Shown here: positions 1 to 14,500 of the stretch, piece after piece | Layout of the letters: the number at the start of each line of letters is the position of its first letter | How positions within the stretch are numbered: the stretch's first letter is position 1 | Source: Brachionus koreanus | Lineage: Eukaryota; Rotifera; Eurotatoria; Ploima; Brachionidae | Direction of reading: 5' to 3' | DNA length: 64,000 bases | Assembly: GCA_016987375.1 (NCBI GenBank) | Contig: PJRA01000509.1 | Location: 1,155,978 to 1,219,977 of the forward strand | Program-made: the position numbers and the translations under genes | The notes under the pieces: generated by a model | Databases searched by the model: none | The model's input: the letters and a program-made list of their open reading frames with translations, nothing else | Told to the model about the DNA's origin: nothing

Positions 1-630
1 ACTTATGCAATCACTTGGAAACTCTAAAAAAATATATTTTAAAAAATGATCAAAATTAAATAAAAAACAAATTTGGCCCATAAAGTTTTTCTGATACATT
101 TTGCATAACGAATAAAAATTTGTTTGAATGGCTATATAAAAATTTTGATCAAATTTAATTTTTCTAATATTATCAAAAAATTTTAATTTTTAAATGCGCA
201 ATTAAATTTAATCGGAGATTTTTAAATTTTTGTAAAATTTCGAAGCTTTATTTTTAAACGCCTTTAATTTAATTTAATTGCCCATTTAAAATTTTTACTT
301 TGCCGCTTTGAACTCACAAAAGAAAAAAATTTTACTCAATAAAGAGTTTTTTTTTGTTATTTTGTTTTTAAAATATCAACTCTTGTAGATGCAACACGTA
401 TAAGAATGATTTTTGTTAGCAAATAAATTTAAAAGATTTATATAAATAAATTTTATTATTAAACTGGAAAATAATTAATCCAAATAAACAACAATGTTAT
501 AATTTAAATAGCAAATATTCTGGCCTTTAAAGAATTATTTCTAATTTACAAAACAAACACAAAAATAAACAATAAACAAACGATTCAATTTAAACAAAAT
601 CTTTAGATCAGTGTTATCAGTTGAAAATTT
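1..630. other. AT-rich flank downstream of piwi
   Basis: No gene is visible. It should contain the 3' UTR of the minus-strand piwi gene; a TTTATT at about 452-457 would be an AATAAA polyadenylation signal on the minus strand. The rest is low-complexity A/T sequence. Confidence 0.5.
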
Positions 631-3600
631 TTACAAATAAAATAACTTGTCGCACAATGAATTATGATGCTCTTTGTGCAAAGATTGACCGATAAGATAG
701 GCCAACTTATGAGCATACTGACACGTCGCTGGCACTCGAATAGTGCCAGGCCAATTGTAATACATGTGACACATTTTGTAAGTCATTTTTTGATACAATT
801 CTGGCGCCAGATTTAATTTATCATAGACGACATTAAAGTGAGTTGGATTCACAGTTCCCTGTGTTACACATTGAGGAACTAGATAGAAATCAAACCATTC
901 CTGTCTAGTCACCACAGTATCAATAACAGTTCCGCAAGGCGGATTTTCAAGGCCTCTTCCAGTTGACGCAAAAAATCTTGCGTTTACTCGTTTTTTCACA
1001 ACAATAAATGACAATAATGGACTAATAGAATTGAAATTTATCTTAGAAAAAAATAATTACAACAAAATGCTGTAAAATACTTGTATTTTGAATCAATCAA
1101 GTTAAACGCTTTTTGAATTTGTGGAATTTCAGATTCCATAACTAATTGAAGCTGTCCATCACTTACACCATCTCTATATATAACAATTCTTTTAGGAAAT
1201 GTTTGATTAGTTCTATAGAAATGCTCACAAGCCGCTAAAATATTAAAATTTAATTGAATTAGATAAAAAAATAATATTTTTGAAAATTAGTCTAACATTT
1301 TACTGTTAATGTAAGATTGTAAGCTAATTCCTGATGAGTCTCTTGAATCATTGCTCGCGAAAAAAATCTACTTTTATTTTGATTTGATGTGGCAACAAAC
1401 GCACAAACGCTACGATTTTTTTTCGAGCTATCATGATAAGTGTCTATTCCACAAATCATTGTATCAGTGAGGGGAATGTTAATTGCCCAAATTTCACCAC
1501 CAAGTTTGGCGTTCATTTGAATTGCTACTTTGGTAACAATGCTTTTATGCTTGCGTTCATCTTCCAATATTTTTGTGGTCACAACTTGACTTGGCACTGG
1601 ACTTTCCAAGCAGCAGACACGCTTGACAGCATCGTATATGTCCTTTCGTTTGCTTGTGAGCAAAACAACAGCCATTTGTGTAGATTGATTAACATGGGAC
1701 TTGAGCGCATTGACCAAAGATTCGGCATTGTCGCGAGGAATCGAAATTTCTTGAGGAGCTTGGGCCAAAAACTCCATTGGCTTGGATACTGATCGGAAAG
1801 TCTGTAAAAATTGAGTTGCTGTGTTTCGTTTATTTTGAGGAAAAATGATTATCCAATTATTAAGCCTTATTGTTTTCAGTAAAGGACAACCCTTCAAGTC
1901 GTTAGTCCAGTCAGCTCGTTCGTTTAATCGTTTAAGAACATCCTTATTTGAAAAAGTAAAATAAAGTTTAAAAAAGAAATTTTTTTATTACTCTGCCAAA
2001 TAGAAGAGTCTCGAACTGAAGTATTCTTCCATTTATTTCGGCCGGTCTTGATTCAAAATCCATTTGCCAACGCGAAAGCTCACCTTTTACTTTTTCATCT
2101 GTTTTAAATCGCTGCACAAATTCAGACAGCCGTTTGCATCGATCGCTTGGTCCCACTTTTGAAAATGTCTCTACCGCTTTCTTAAAATTGAAGTCCATGC
2201 GCATTCTTTCATCAACTCCTGTCAATATGCACAGTTCAGGCACTAGTAAAATAGGCTTTGTTAGACCTCTACGCTTATCTTTAGCACTGGGCAATATGCT
2301 GAGCAACGGCTGCATCCGATCTTTTATTTCAATTTTATAAGCCTAAATTATGGAATAAAATCAATTTCTTTTTTCTAAACTTGGAAAAATTAGCCCTAGT
2401 TTTTTAAATTAAATTTAAAAAATTAAGATAAAAATATTTTTTTGAATAAATTTTTAGTTGGCAATTTTTTAAATCAATCTCAGCAAGTTTAAACTTTATT
2501 GATTACAATTAGAACAGTCTTTTAACTTTAAATTTTCATTTTTTAATTTAAACTAATCTATAATTTATATTTATGGCAATTCTTACTTTACTTTTTTAAT
2601 ATAATAATTACTGTACAATTAGATTTATTTCTCAAATCAATAAAATTCTTAAACCTCAATATACGAAAAAAAAGTATTGATTGAAAATTGAGCAAAATCA
2701 ATTTAATCTTTTTTTTTATCATTATTATTTTAATTATTAGTTTATTAATTATTTAAAAGTCAATTTAATTTAGAATTAATAAAAGTAAAATTTATTTAAA
2801 TTTCTTTTAGCATATTTTCTTATTTTAAAGTGTCTCCAAAATAGTGTCTTTATTGAAAAAATTAAGAAACTAAACTTTGTTTAAAAATATATACCTAGAC
2901 TTAAACTCAATCTATTTGATTGATATGGATAAATATATATTTATAAAAAAGTGTCTTGGAGACTAACGAAATAGGGAACTAAATAAAAAAATTAATTTAG
3001 GCCCAAAGAGAATTAAAAAAAATGATCTAACCTCTCTATAATAGTCTATGAATGTGGTCGTTCCATGCAAAGTTTCAAATTTATCTGAAGGCTTTATCTC
3101 CCAGGCAATATCGTTGATTCTGTAAGTTTTATCATTATATTTGGTCATAACAATTCTTCCAATAAGTTCATTTGAGCATGCATCACGAAATTCATTATCA
3201 CTACGAGTTTTATCATATATATCCATCATTACTTTGTACACAGATGTCTTGTGAAGCAGTTTATGTATCATTTCAGCATTTAGCAACAAGTGGTGTTCAT
3301 ACAAAGCAATTGAAGTGGCAAAACCATTTATCATTTCTAAATTATAGCGTTCAATTGTTATCTTATTTCTCAAGTCATAGTAGTTTCGATCGATTTCTTT
3401 CATTCCATACAATTTCAAGCATCTTCTGAATACTAAATTAAACAAATGAACAAAATTAGGAGATTCGGGGACAATTTCAGCAATTCTTTTAATTTTTATT
3501 GAAATAATGGCCCCATCCGTTTCTCTTTTGCTAGCCACTTCAGTTGTTTCATTTTGCAATTTTGTCAAAGAGTAAAGAGTGCTACCGTCAAAGGCTTTGT

Positions 3601-4186
3601 TCATAGGAAAAAGATGATCATGGTTCCGCATCAAGCCGAGTCTCATTCTACGAGATTCAATGGGTGGCATAAAATCAACATGATATTGGTACAGAACCCA
3701 ATCAGGAGAATTAACAATTTTAAAATAATTACACAATAATTTGACTGACTGACCTCCAGTTCCAACAGTATTAGTCCTATCTTCAGGCCTAGTCCGGTAC
3801 ACCTGTTCAATTCTCATTTCTCGTTTGGCTTCCGGTTCACCTTCTCTTAAAGACATTCGTTCTATTTGGCCGATTACAGTGGACGTTCCTGCTTGGGCAA
3901 AAGCGCCTCTGACCGAAGCTCTACCCGATGTGGTCGAAGTCCTCGGAGGTGAATGCTGCTGAGGCGGGCTTTCTCCACTGCTTCGACTTACTGGCGAAAT
4001 TTGTCCACTTTGCATGCGTTCTTGTTCTGGTGCTATTCCTCTCCCCCGTCCTGTTTGTTCCACTGGTGGAATCGGTGCTCGCTGAGGAGTGGTGACCTTT
4101 GGTGCTGCGGCTTCTCCTGGCGCTGCTACAGGTGTAGGCTGCGGCACTGTGTTAGTGCGAGCTCGACCGCGTGATCGACCTGACAT
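631..4186 (-). CDS. piwi: Piwi-clade Argonaute (complete, 5 exons)
   Basis: PIWI proteins bind piRNAs and silence transposons in germline and stem cells, by target slicing and chromatin effects. Exons, 5' to 3': 4186-3032, 2342-1992, 1942-1297, 1234-1081, 1021-631; all junction phases fit, giving 898 residues, usual for the family. The N-terminal ~110 residues are Arg/Gly/Pro rich, with GRSRGR, GRGRG and SGRASVRG stretches that look like arginine-methylation sites for Tudor proteins. A PAZ region follows (about 300-415), then MID and PIWI. Slicer residues appear intact: D669 in GIDTYHD, E707 in HQELAYN, D739 in [11 protein letters not shown]873 in [10 protein letters not shown]. The [13 protein letters not shown] and [11 protein letters not shown] motifs are diagnostic. 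Exon 3 is ended at the GTTAGA donor (1296), not the nearer GTAAAA, because only that keeps frame and the expected spacing to RDGV. Transcription is divergent from the RhoGEF at 5516. Confidence 0.96.
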
Positions 4187-5515
4187 TAGTATTTGGATTT
4201 TTTTGCGTATAAATTTTAAAGCTTATAAAAAAATGAAAAAGTTTTTAAATTTTTTTTTAAATTAGATACTCGAATCTATGATGAAAAAAAGCACGTTTTT
4301 CTATTTAAACATTTAAGTGTTCACTTGAACGAGGAATGAATCAATTGAACATATACGAATAAAAGGATCATGAAAATTCTATTAATAAAAAAAAATGATG
4401 AAATTTTTTCAGCGAGGATGCTTTTCATTATAGAAATTCAAAGCTTGAACAAAAGCTTTATTTTATTATCTAGAGACCTATTTTTTTTTTAATTTAATTT
4501 TTTTTTAATAACAAAATTGATTGAAAATTAAAATTAATCTAGTAAAAAATTGAAAAAAACTTAAATTTTAATCAGGCGAAAATGATTTGATTTATCCCGG
4601 TCAAATGAAAATTTTGATAAAGAAAAATTTCTATCATCTGGACATAAAACTATCTAAAGACAAAAGATAAGCCTTAATTGATTGACGTCTACTCTAATTT
4701 TAAACAAAAATCTGTTTTTTTCTCTTCAAAGACTCAAGGCCTGATTTTTAAACCTGATTAAAAAGTAGTCAAATTGAATTTAAAATAAAATATAATTAAG
4801 AACTAGAGAAAAAATACAGTTTCTTGGTTATGTAACAATTTAAACAGCTTTTATTTACCTTTAGTATTTATTTTGTATCAGTTATCAAGTATGAGCTAAT
4901 GAATATATCTATCTAACAAGCAATCTTCATTTTTCTTAAGGCCATCAATTCAATAAAGCTTATTTAATGCGCAATCGCACATATTATGATAAGAATCTCT
5001 AAATGAAATTTAAACTTTTTTGGTTCAATTAAATCAATCATTAGAATTTTTATAATCCAAAATAGAAAAACTGTTAAAATTTACCAAAAATTTCTGATAT
5101 TTATTTGAAAAAATGAATTTTTCAAATTTAGATCAGGAATTTAAATCTTGATAAAGCAATTTTTAGTTTAATTTTTAAAACAATTAAATTTTTTATCACT
5201 CAAAAATATAGATATTATCTTAAAATTACAATCAAATTGAAAAAAAAAAACAAAAAGCATCTGAATTTTGACTTTATAAGCAAACAGATTTAAAATTTCT
5301 CATTTAAATTTCATTTTACATAATTTAAAATTTTTGGTTGATTTGTCGAAATTCACAAGTCTAGAAATTAGCCAAATAAAACAAGCTAGCATACAAACAA
5401 ATCTTTCAGCCTAGGATTTGAATTTTATATCAATATTGGTATTAATTTAGAGCTAAAAAGAATTTTAAATTTTGGTTTGGATAAATCTGGTAATCTTGTT
5501 CCAAAGTTAACAATA
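4187..5515. promoter_or_regulatory. Divergent intergenic region between piwi and RhoGEF
   Basis: This 1.3-kb AT-rich interval separates two genes transcribed away from each other, so it must hold both promoters and 5' UTRs. No coding exon and no clear TATA box or repeat could be singled out. The role is inferred from position only. Confidence 0.5.
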
Positions 5516-8500
5516 ATGAATGTTTCAAACAAGGATAAATTTATTATGATGAATATTCTCAATCAGAGCACATCGAACCGTAATTATTTTATATTAAAAA
5601 AATTGAAATTTTTAATTTAAATTTTAAATTTATTTCAGTTCCAAAGCATCCTCGAAGGTTGAGCATTTTTCCAGACAAATTTCCACTATACGTAAAATTT
5701 TTTGGATTACTAAAAATTTTTTTTTATGTTCTGGCCAAAAGGGTGATGAGAGCTGCTTCATTGAGCTTACCGATTCTAATGAAATGGAGAATACATGTGA
5801 TTATTACAATATGCTAGATTCTTCTAGTTACTCAAATTTTTCTGCATGTTTGTTCACTAGCACTCATAAAAAAAATATTACCTTAACAATACAAGATTTT
5901 TGTGTAATTGATTGCAAGAAATTTTTTCTTTTAAAAGGGATAATTCCAAGTAAGTAAAAAAGCCTTGAGATGTTTATACAGAATTTCAAGTAAAATCAGC
6001 AGCAAAAAAGTTTTTTTTCTAACTAGTTACTTTAATTTTTTTTCGGATTTTTGAGTTTTTTGTTGCCAAACATGCTAAATGTTATGAGCTGTCTATGGTC
6101 GCTAATTAAGCCAAAATTAGATTAGTCAAATATTTGAAATTATTGAATCCGGTCCGATTAAATTAACTAGTAACGAGGCCATGTTTAGTTACTAATTAAA
6201 TTTTATTGTTTATTCAACTACAAGTTTCAAAAATTGATGTTTTTTCTAGGGATTAAGCTACAATTTGTTTTCTTCAATGACATTTCAACCATTTATGCAA
6301 AAACAAGTTTACCTAAAATTTAACTATACAAGTTTTTTTTTGTTTAGTTATTTACCGTAGTTTTGTTAAAAAATCTAAATTCAATTATATCAGAAAAACA
6401 CTTTTAATTATTTTAGAATTTTACTTATGAAATAACACTTTATTCGAAGAAAAAAATTCAGTTCATTTAAATAGCTATTAAAATCTTTATATTACGTTTT
6501 TAGTAGAACGTGACATGATGAATTTAAATCAAAAATCATATTCAAACAATATTTATCTAATAATTATTAATTTTTTTCATTTTATTTATCATTTTTTATT
6601 ATCAAAGCATCAAAGAACTTATTTGACATTTGAAAATTAAAAATTAATTATTTAATGATTTTTAATTAAATTTTTTTTCTTTCGAAATTAGCAAAAAAGG
6701 CAAAATTTTTAAAATTTAACTTAATTTTTTAACGCATTCTTTGAATTTTCTATTTTTCTGGTGTCATATCATCTCGAAAGAATATTTAAGAGCATTTAAT
6801 AATTACAAATTAAATAAACAAAAAAACAGATTTAGAAAAATCAAGAGTTTGTTCTAAATTTTGTTTAGGTCGAGTTTCTTTCACCTTTTTTTTTAAAAAC
6901 AATTTTCTGGTTTTTAGATAATTTGAAATAAATTTTTGTTTTTTCGGATTAGAGCTTGGGTTATTTCAACATAGGAGCTTCAATCTACAAGAGTTTATTT
7001 AACATAAAAAGTAATTAATTTGTATCTTAATTTACTTTTTGATGGGATAGAAAATTAATACCAAAAAAATTGAGTTCAAGTATCCCAAAGTTATGTTTAA
7101 GATAAAAATTTTAAAAATTGAATACCTAACTTAGCCGCAAAAATAATTTACATTCAATATTGGCTTCAGTTATTTTCAATTGAAATTTTTAGAATATTAA
7201 TTAGTTATAGTTTTTGAAAATTTCCAAAAAAAACAAGATGAAGGATCGAATTTTTGTGACTATTTACCTTAGTCAATTAGTTGATATCAAATTTTAAGTT
7301 TCCATTGTAATTAATAGTATTTGGAGAAATATGAAAATTGTTGGCTTTGTTCCTCGAAAACAGGTTATTTTTTAATCTATACAAATAACATCACGTCCGA
7401 ACTTAATCCAAGCGTATCTTTTTTATTTCAAAAAAAGCATGTTAAAACTTTAAAAGAGAACACAAGGAAATAAACATAAAAACAGAAGGAAACGGTCACA
7501 ATAGAGAAAACGTGCTATGCACATTCAAATCAAATTTAAATAGTTACTATTTTAGCTTAGAAAAAAAAAATTTATCTGAACGGCATATCACACCTTAAGA
7601 AAAATAGCCCTTTTAACTTTTGGTCCAAAGTTAATCCAAGATTAGTTAATTAATATTGCCTAGTCTGACCCAAGATTTAAAAGGAGAGACAAAAGGAGTT
7701 TGGTAGTTTTTACTTAAGTGTATTTGACTTGAGATTTAGACCATTTTTCCCTATCTAAGCATTTGTATAAATTGCATAAAATGACTTTATTGTGTAAATA
7801 ATCAGTCAGGTAAATATTCTTGGACTGGACAAATATTTAGCTTTGTTTTATTGACAAAAAAGTGAATAAGCCATTCAAGAATAATATCTTTCTAAAAAAA
7901 TCTAAAAAAAGAATCTTTGATTTTTTTTATTTTAACAGCTAGGATATAAAAAATAGCTGAGGCTGTTTTTTAGATCCAAACTGATACTTTACTCTCTAGG
8001 AGTTAAAAGTTTAAATGCTCAAATGATATTCATTTATTTAAATAGCCATAATTTGTTTAATAAAATGAACCTTAAATTTAAATTAAATTTTTGGTAAATA
8101 ATAAGGCTTTTTAAAACAAATTTGGCTATGTTTGCAGCCTTAGATTTTAAGTTTAAAAAAAAATTCAAATTTTATTTTCATTTATAAAATTACATAGAAA
8201 TAAAAAAAAAACTTTTTTCATAGAAACCTGTAATGTTAAATAAACGAAAAATTTGATAATTAAGCTTAATTGGAGCAAAGGAATTTCATACTGCTGAATT
8301 CCTTTCCTTTTCATTTTTTGATCCTAAAATTTTTACAATTAAATCACGTGACCATTTGACTAATTTTTTAAGGAATTTTACCATTTCACCAAGGTTTAGA
8401 AATACTTCTTCTCATTAGCAATCAATTTCGGCATTTATTTAATTTGACTAAATTTATGGGACAAATCCCAAAATTGAGATGAAAAAAAAATTCAACAATT

Positions 8501-11500
8501 AACTTTTATTTAATAAAAAAATATTAATATTTTCAAAGGTAATGAAATAGAAGAAAATTGTTATTTATTTGTGTTCAAAAATTTGATATATCACGTAAAT
8601 CACGAATCAATTTATCATAGCCACTACCAATCGACTCAAAACAACTCTAATAAGTCTTTATTAATCGGCTACTGTGACATAAAGTATTACAAAGATAGGT
8701 ATATATCTTTAAGCGAATTTTTAATTCATAGCGTTTACGATACTAAATCATTGGCAAGCGAGATTGGAAAGTATTTTTTACCGCAAGAATATTTGCAGAA
8801 TTTCTCTTATCCAACACCCGATCCGGACCTAATCACCAATTCACCATTTGAGAGTTTGATCTCAAATTTCTACGCAAGCCGATCAAATTTGTTAGACATC
8901 AGCCAACTGGACAATATTTTGGTAAAATCATTGAGACACGTCGAAATACCAGAAGATTGGAGCTTTGCAGGCCAAAACTCAACTAGCAATAAAAGTAAAG
9001 TAGAAGTTGTGGAAAAATTATTGATTACACAATTGTTTTTTTTTCATAAAGAACTCTTGAGAGAAAATTTGCTTCACTTTGCCGCTAGGCACAACCTGAA
9101 AAATTTTTGTGCGATTCTGATTAATTTACCTGGATCAATTGAGGCGTTGGAGTCTTTTAACTTGGAAAGTGAATTACCATGTCAAGTGGCGATCAAAAAG
9201 AAGAACAAAAAAATAGCTAAATTAATGTAAGATTTGTCTTTATATTGAAAACACTGTGGTTAATCAAACTTATCAAAAAATAAAGAAGCCTAATTTAAAT
9301 TTGATGTATGACCGAGAATATAAATATTTTGCGTAATACAAAGCGATTAGTCTTTTAATAGTTTCGTAATATTTTCAAATGATAAAGAGATTAAGGCTTG
9401 AATTGTCATTGTTTCATTGAAATTTAAAAATTTAATAAGCCTTTTTAGGATTTTATGAATAATTAAGATTGTACAATATATGAATTATATGGTTTAGTTT
9501 GCGTTTAATTGCTTGCATTCATCTAGAAAATCGATTTTTTTTCCTAAAAATTGAATCGTCAATTTTATGGGCCAAATAGGTATTTTTTTTTTGTAAAAAC
9601 ATAATTCATTTATTTTATGTTACAAAATCGAATTTCTTTTTGAATATTTCCGTAATTTCAAATTTTAATTATGGTCATCATATTTCAAAAATAAAAATCG
9701 AAATTGAAGCCGTAAAGCTTTTATTTTTATTAATATTTTTGTTGTTTTTTTTTTTAATAAAAAATGGACACCTTCAATTTAGTTAATTGATTAAAACGAG
9801 TCCAATTTTACAATTATGTAAATAAGCTTTTTTGGTCCATAATAAATATTTGAGCTTTGGTTTGAATAAAATAGAAAATAATCTTAAAAATTTTCATGTT
9901 AAGAATAATAATTATTTAATTTATGCTACTTTTATCTGTTAAATCTGATTATTTTTTGTTGCATCTTTTTAGATAATCATTGGGACTTGAAACAACTTTT
10001 TGTCATGGCAACTTAAATCTTTCGTTAAATATTTGGCTTGTAGTGTTTCTGAACTTTTTAGAGTAGTTAAAATTCAATGACCGAATAATTTCTAAATCTA
10101 ATATTTAGTTAATTAATAAAAATTAAAATCCAAGTTGAGTTTCTATCACAAAAATTTCAGCTTATTCTAAGTTGCATAATCAATAAAAAAAAATTCTAAA
10201 TTTAAAATTTTTTTCTAAGTATTTTTCAGTGCTTTTTGGTCTATTTTTTTCTCAAGTGTCTTTAATTTAATGTATACTAGATGAGCCAGACTGAGAAAGT
10301 TTTTTTTATTTTGATGGTTTAAAAACAGCTTATTTTTTTTTATTCAAAAGAATTGAGAAAATTAAACAAAATAAAAGTCTCATCCAGTATTAGCAAAAAA
10401 CTAGATTCTATCATGATTTTATTTACAAAGAAATGTTGTAGAAAATTTGGACAATTGAGAAAAAGGCTTCTTAGCTTTCTCTTTGATTTTTAGAATAATA
10501 ACGTTTAAGAAATTTAAACTTACAAGCTTTCCGATTTTTTTTAAATTGGATTAAAACAACTCTATGGCTTTGAAAGTTTTTTTCAGAATTACTTTTCAAT
10601 TCAAAGGACTTAGATAATTTAAATATTTGAATTTCAAAACGAGAATAATACAGAAGCCTTTTAGGAGCAAAATTTTCGAGTTTTTGTTTCGTTCTAAAAT
10701 TCCTAATCTGATTTTCAGCTAAGCTGATTCAAAAAAAGATGTTGCTCGCATTTTGGTCACAAACGACTGAATTTGTTTAATAAAACTAATTTGAATAAGA
10801 ATAAATTCCTTATAAATTACCTTACAAGCTTTAATTTAGCGTACAAATTCTAAAATTAGAGAAAAGTTTTTCTGCGTTTAATTTAAGACTTCAAATTTAG
10901 GATCACATTTTTTAATATTCTAATCAAGTGTCTACTTTCATGACAATATTGGCTCTAAATTGACAACTCGTTTGTTTAATGACTGTTTTATTCAAAAATA
11001 GTGGACTCAAATCTCAATATTTAACCAAGAAAAAAGAAAATTTTTTTTGTTTTTTTTTTTCACAAATTCAGATTAAAAAATATTGAAAAAGCCAGCCAAA
11101 TTTTTTTTAGGAATAGAATTTTAGAGCCTATTTAAAAATTAACTACATTTTATTAAAATTGTTTAAACAAAAAAGAAAAAAAAACGCATCGTGTACAAAC
11201 TTCTTAAATTTCAATTTATATTCTCTTGTTTAAAATCTATTTACAAAAATCTTCAAGTCTGCTTCAAGTCTATTTGAAGTCTCTTTTTCATATAAACTTA
11301 AATTATTCTTGTTATTCTTACACGCATCTATCTAGCACATTATAAGCTTGTAAATTTTCATCCCAATACAGACACTTAAACTCAACTTAAAAATATTTGA
11401 CATTAATTTTTCTTATTATTTAAAGGTTTGATTATTGTTCAAAAAATGAAATATTAACTTCCAAAATGTCATTAACTTCGTCGCCAAGAACCAAGCCAAA

Positions 11501-14500
11501 ATTAGCTCCCAAATATCCGGCTAACTCGTCGTTAGTGAGCATGCCGCCGTTGCCCAACAATTTCCATCACAATATGCATCATCAGCAGCAACATCATCAC
11601 CACCATCATCATTCTACCATGTCCATTTTTGACATAAAAAATTTTTCTTCCAATCTATCGACAGTTGATCCGAACGAAATTCTCGAGTCGCCGACCGAAA
11701 AAATTAAACAGTCAATATTCACCGATAGACCAATTAGCACTGAAGACGTAATAATCGTTGACGACGATGACCAAATAGTTTGTAAGTTATAAAACTAAAA
11801 AAAAATTTAATTTAAAATTTTTTTTTTATCACAAAAGTGCCAGTTAAAAATGTGACGCGGGAAGCAAATCCCAAGTACAAGTCGAGCAATGAGAGTTTAT
11901 ATTCAAAAATTGTAAGTATTTTTTACAAAATGGGATGGGTCAATATTTGCCCAAACATTTATAATCTCATTAAATATCTCTGTTGTTTGCTCAAATATTA
12001 GTAAGTTACTTGAGTTGCGCTTTTTCTAGTCATTATCAATTATTAATCTCTCCCGTGTGTTTATGTTTTTCAAAGTCGTTTCTCATTAAACACTAAACTT
12101 AAATCAATTTTCTATTTTCATTTCTTAATCGATAATGAAATTATGAATCAAATTTTCTTGCCTAAGTACCCTTTTTCTTACAAACTGGCCAAATTGAATT
12201 CTTTTAATGAGTCTGAGCAAAATTCTAAGGTAAATTAATTCATTTTAACCATATTGACCCTGTTTAATTTTAAATTATCTCTTTTATTTGTGATATTTAA
12301 TTAATTAGAGAAAAAAATTTTTTTTATATAATTTTTTTTTCAAGAAATTCCCCGAAGGGAGTGATAATTTAGCAGGAAAATCCAGTTGTAATTCAACTAA
12401 AACAACCACAGCCAAACCGCCCCAGTTAGGTATATTAAAAAAGAACCGCAATACCTCAACATCATCAATGCCTGAAGAGAGCAAGCGAAGAGTTGAACGC
12501 CATGAGCACAAACCAAAATCAGACTCCCACAAGTCCGAGTCAATGAGGGCCAAATTGGATACCAGCGATCCGACAAGCAATAAAACAAAAGGTCTAACGC
12601 GCAACAAAACGCGGATTATTCGTAAAGCATCGGAGAACAAAGAGGAAATATATTGTCAAATAAATGATGATTATGAAGAGTTGAATGAGAATTCGATTTA
12701 CGAGGACATAGATTCGGACGGATCAAATCTGGAAAATACCAGTGATGAGGAAGAAAATTTGGAGACAAATCAACATGATGAGTCAGATGTGTCCATAGAT
12801 TTGTCATGTTTTGACACGATTAAAGAAGTCAAAGAAAGCAAAAAAACTGACGAGTCCGATCTTAATGAGTCGAAAATTGTATGCTCGGGAAGACAGGCTA
12901 CCAAGCAAAAAAACAAAATTGCAAAATTGTTCAACACATTTTCTAATTCGTTGCAACAAGAATCGGCACTTTTGCCTCCTTTGCCAAGACACAGCATTAT
13001 ACCACAATCGGTTAGTGTCGCTCCATTGACTGGTTCTCAGAATGACTTTGATCGTAATCTAAACACTAGACGATCGAAACGTTTCACCAAGCCAAATAAT
13101 TTAGCTGTACAAGAAATAAGCATTAGTTCAAACAATTCACCTAGCAATTCTTCTTCTTGTTCGCCAATATCGACTAGTGGGTCGGCTGCTGTTAATTTGC
13201 AAAAAGCTGCGTCCACTCCTTCTATTTTTGATAAAATAAAAAACGAAAATAAAGTCAAAATTGACGATTCCAATGATAAAACAGCAATAAATTCTCAGAA
13301 TACACTTTCAAGTACTTCGCTAAATAATGGAGATTCGAATAAAAATATCAAAAATGGTGAGTAATATTTATTTATTTTTTTTTGAATAAAAAATATATCT
13401 CGTGTAAATTATGAGTTAATAACTAATGTGAATACAACTGATAATCTTTTCATTCTTGTAATTGATAGCTATGGTAAATTTAGAAAATTTTTTTATCTTT
13501 ATTTCTTGAGTCAAACAAAAAAATAGAAAATTTTTTAATTTATTTTTTTGGAAATAATTTTAATCAATAATTAAATTCTAAAATAAATTTAATCTAAAAA
13601 TAAAAGATAAAATTTCAAAAAATTGTATACATAGTGATTTTTTTCAGTCTTCGATTTCAAATAGGAAACGATTAATTTTTCGTTTTTATTTTCTTATTAA
13701 TTAGATAAAAATACTTGACAAATTGTAATAACTATTATATAAGAGGATCAAATTCAACTAAAAGTATTTAATTCGACTATAATTGTTTTAGTCTTATTCA
13801 AATAAAATTTGAAGGTATTTAAATAAAAAAAATTTTTGAAATTTTTCATGATTTTTAATATTGCACAAGTATATAAAAGATTTCAAAACTACACCTTGTA
13901 TTTTGGTTTAAAAGAAAAAAAATTTAGCCAAATTTCTTAGCTACTTAGATTAGGACCACCATATCCGTGACGAGACCAAGATAAAGCTTTTTTTTTATTT
14001 ATCATGCAAACATTAATAAAAATTTATTTTTTTAGAGGCGAAAAATCAGAAATTAAGCAAACGATGTGAATACAACGTAAAATTAAGGTAAGCATTAAAT
14101 GCTTGTGATGAAACACACAGCCTGAATTGATACAGCTAATTTGGCTTTACTAATTTGCACTCACGTGATAATAAAAAGCATGCTTTTTGGCTAAAACAAG
14201 GTCTTAGATGTGTGTGATGATTTAGCGCATCACACACAGCTTTTCATAAATAAAAGCTGTATTGCATGTTTTAAGAATAAGACAACTTTTATTTTTTACG
14301 AATTTTTAATGAAACAAGCAAAATTTTTTTGTTTATGAATTTTAAATTATTTAGCCAACACAAAACGGAATCTGCATCTTCAACGCAATTGCCGTTGTAT
14401 CAGGCTGAAAATTACGCCAACTCAAATGAATCCCAGTTTGTGTCGAATTCGGCATCCAAATTTGTCGGTCCAGCGAATACTGGTTCCCCAGGTTCAAATA

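Noticed and set aside
1433..1792. 119-residue plus-strand open frame
   Set aside because: It is the antisense shadow of piwi exon 3.
3953..4174. Plus-strand Ser/Cys/Arg-rich open frame
   Set aside because: Antisense of the GC-rich N-terminal exon of piwi.
12305..13273. Several minus-strand frames over RhoGEF exon 7
   Set aside because: Shadows of a 1-kb coding exon whose plus-strand phases match on both sides.
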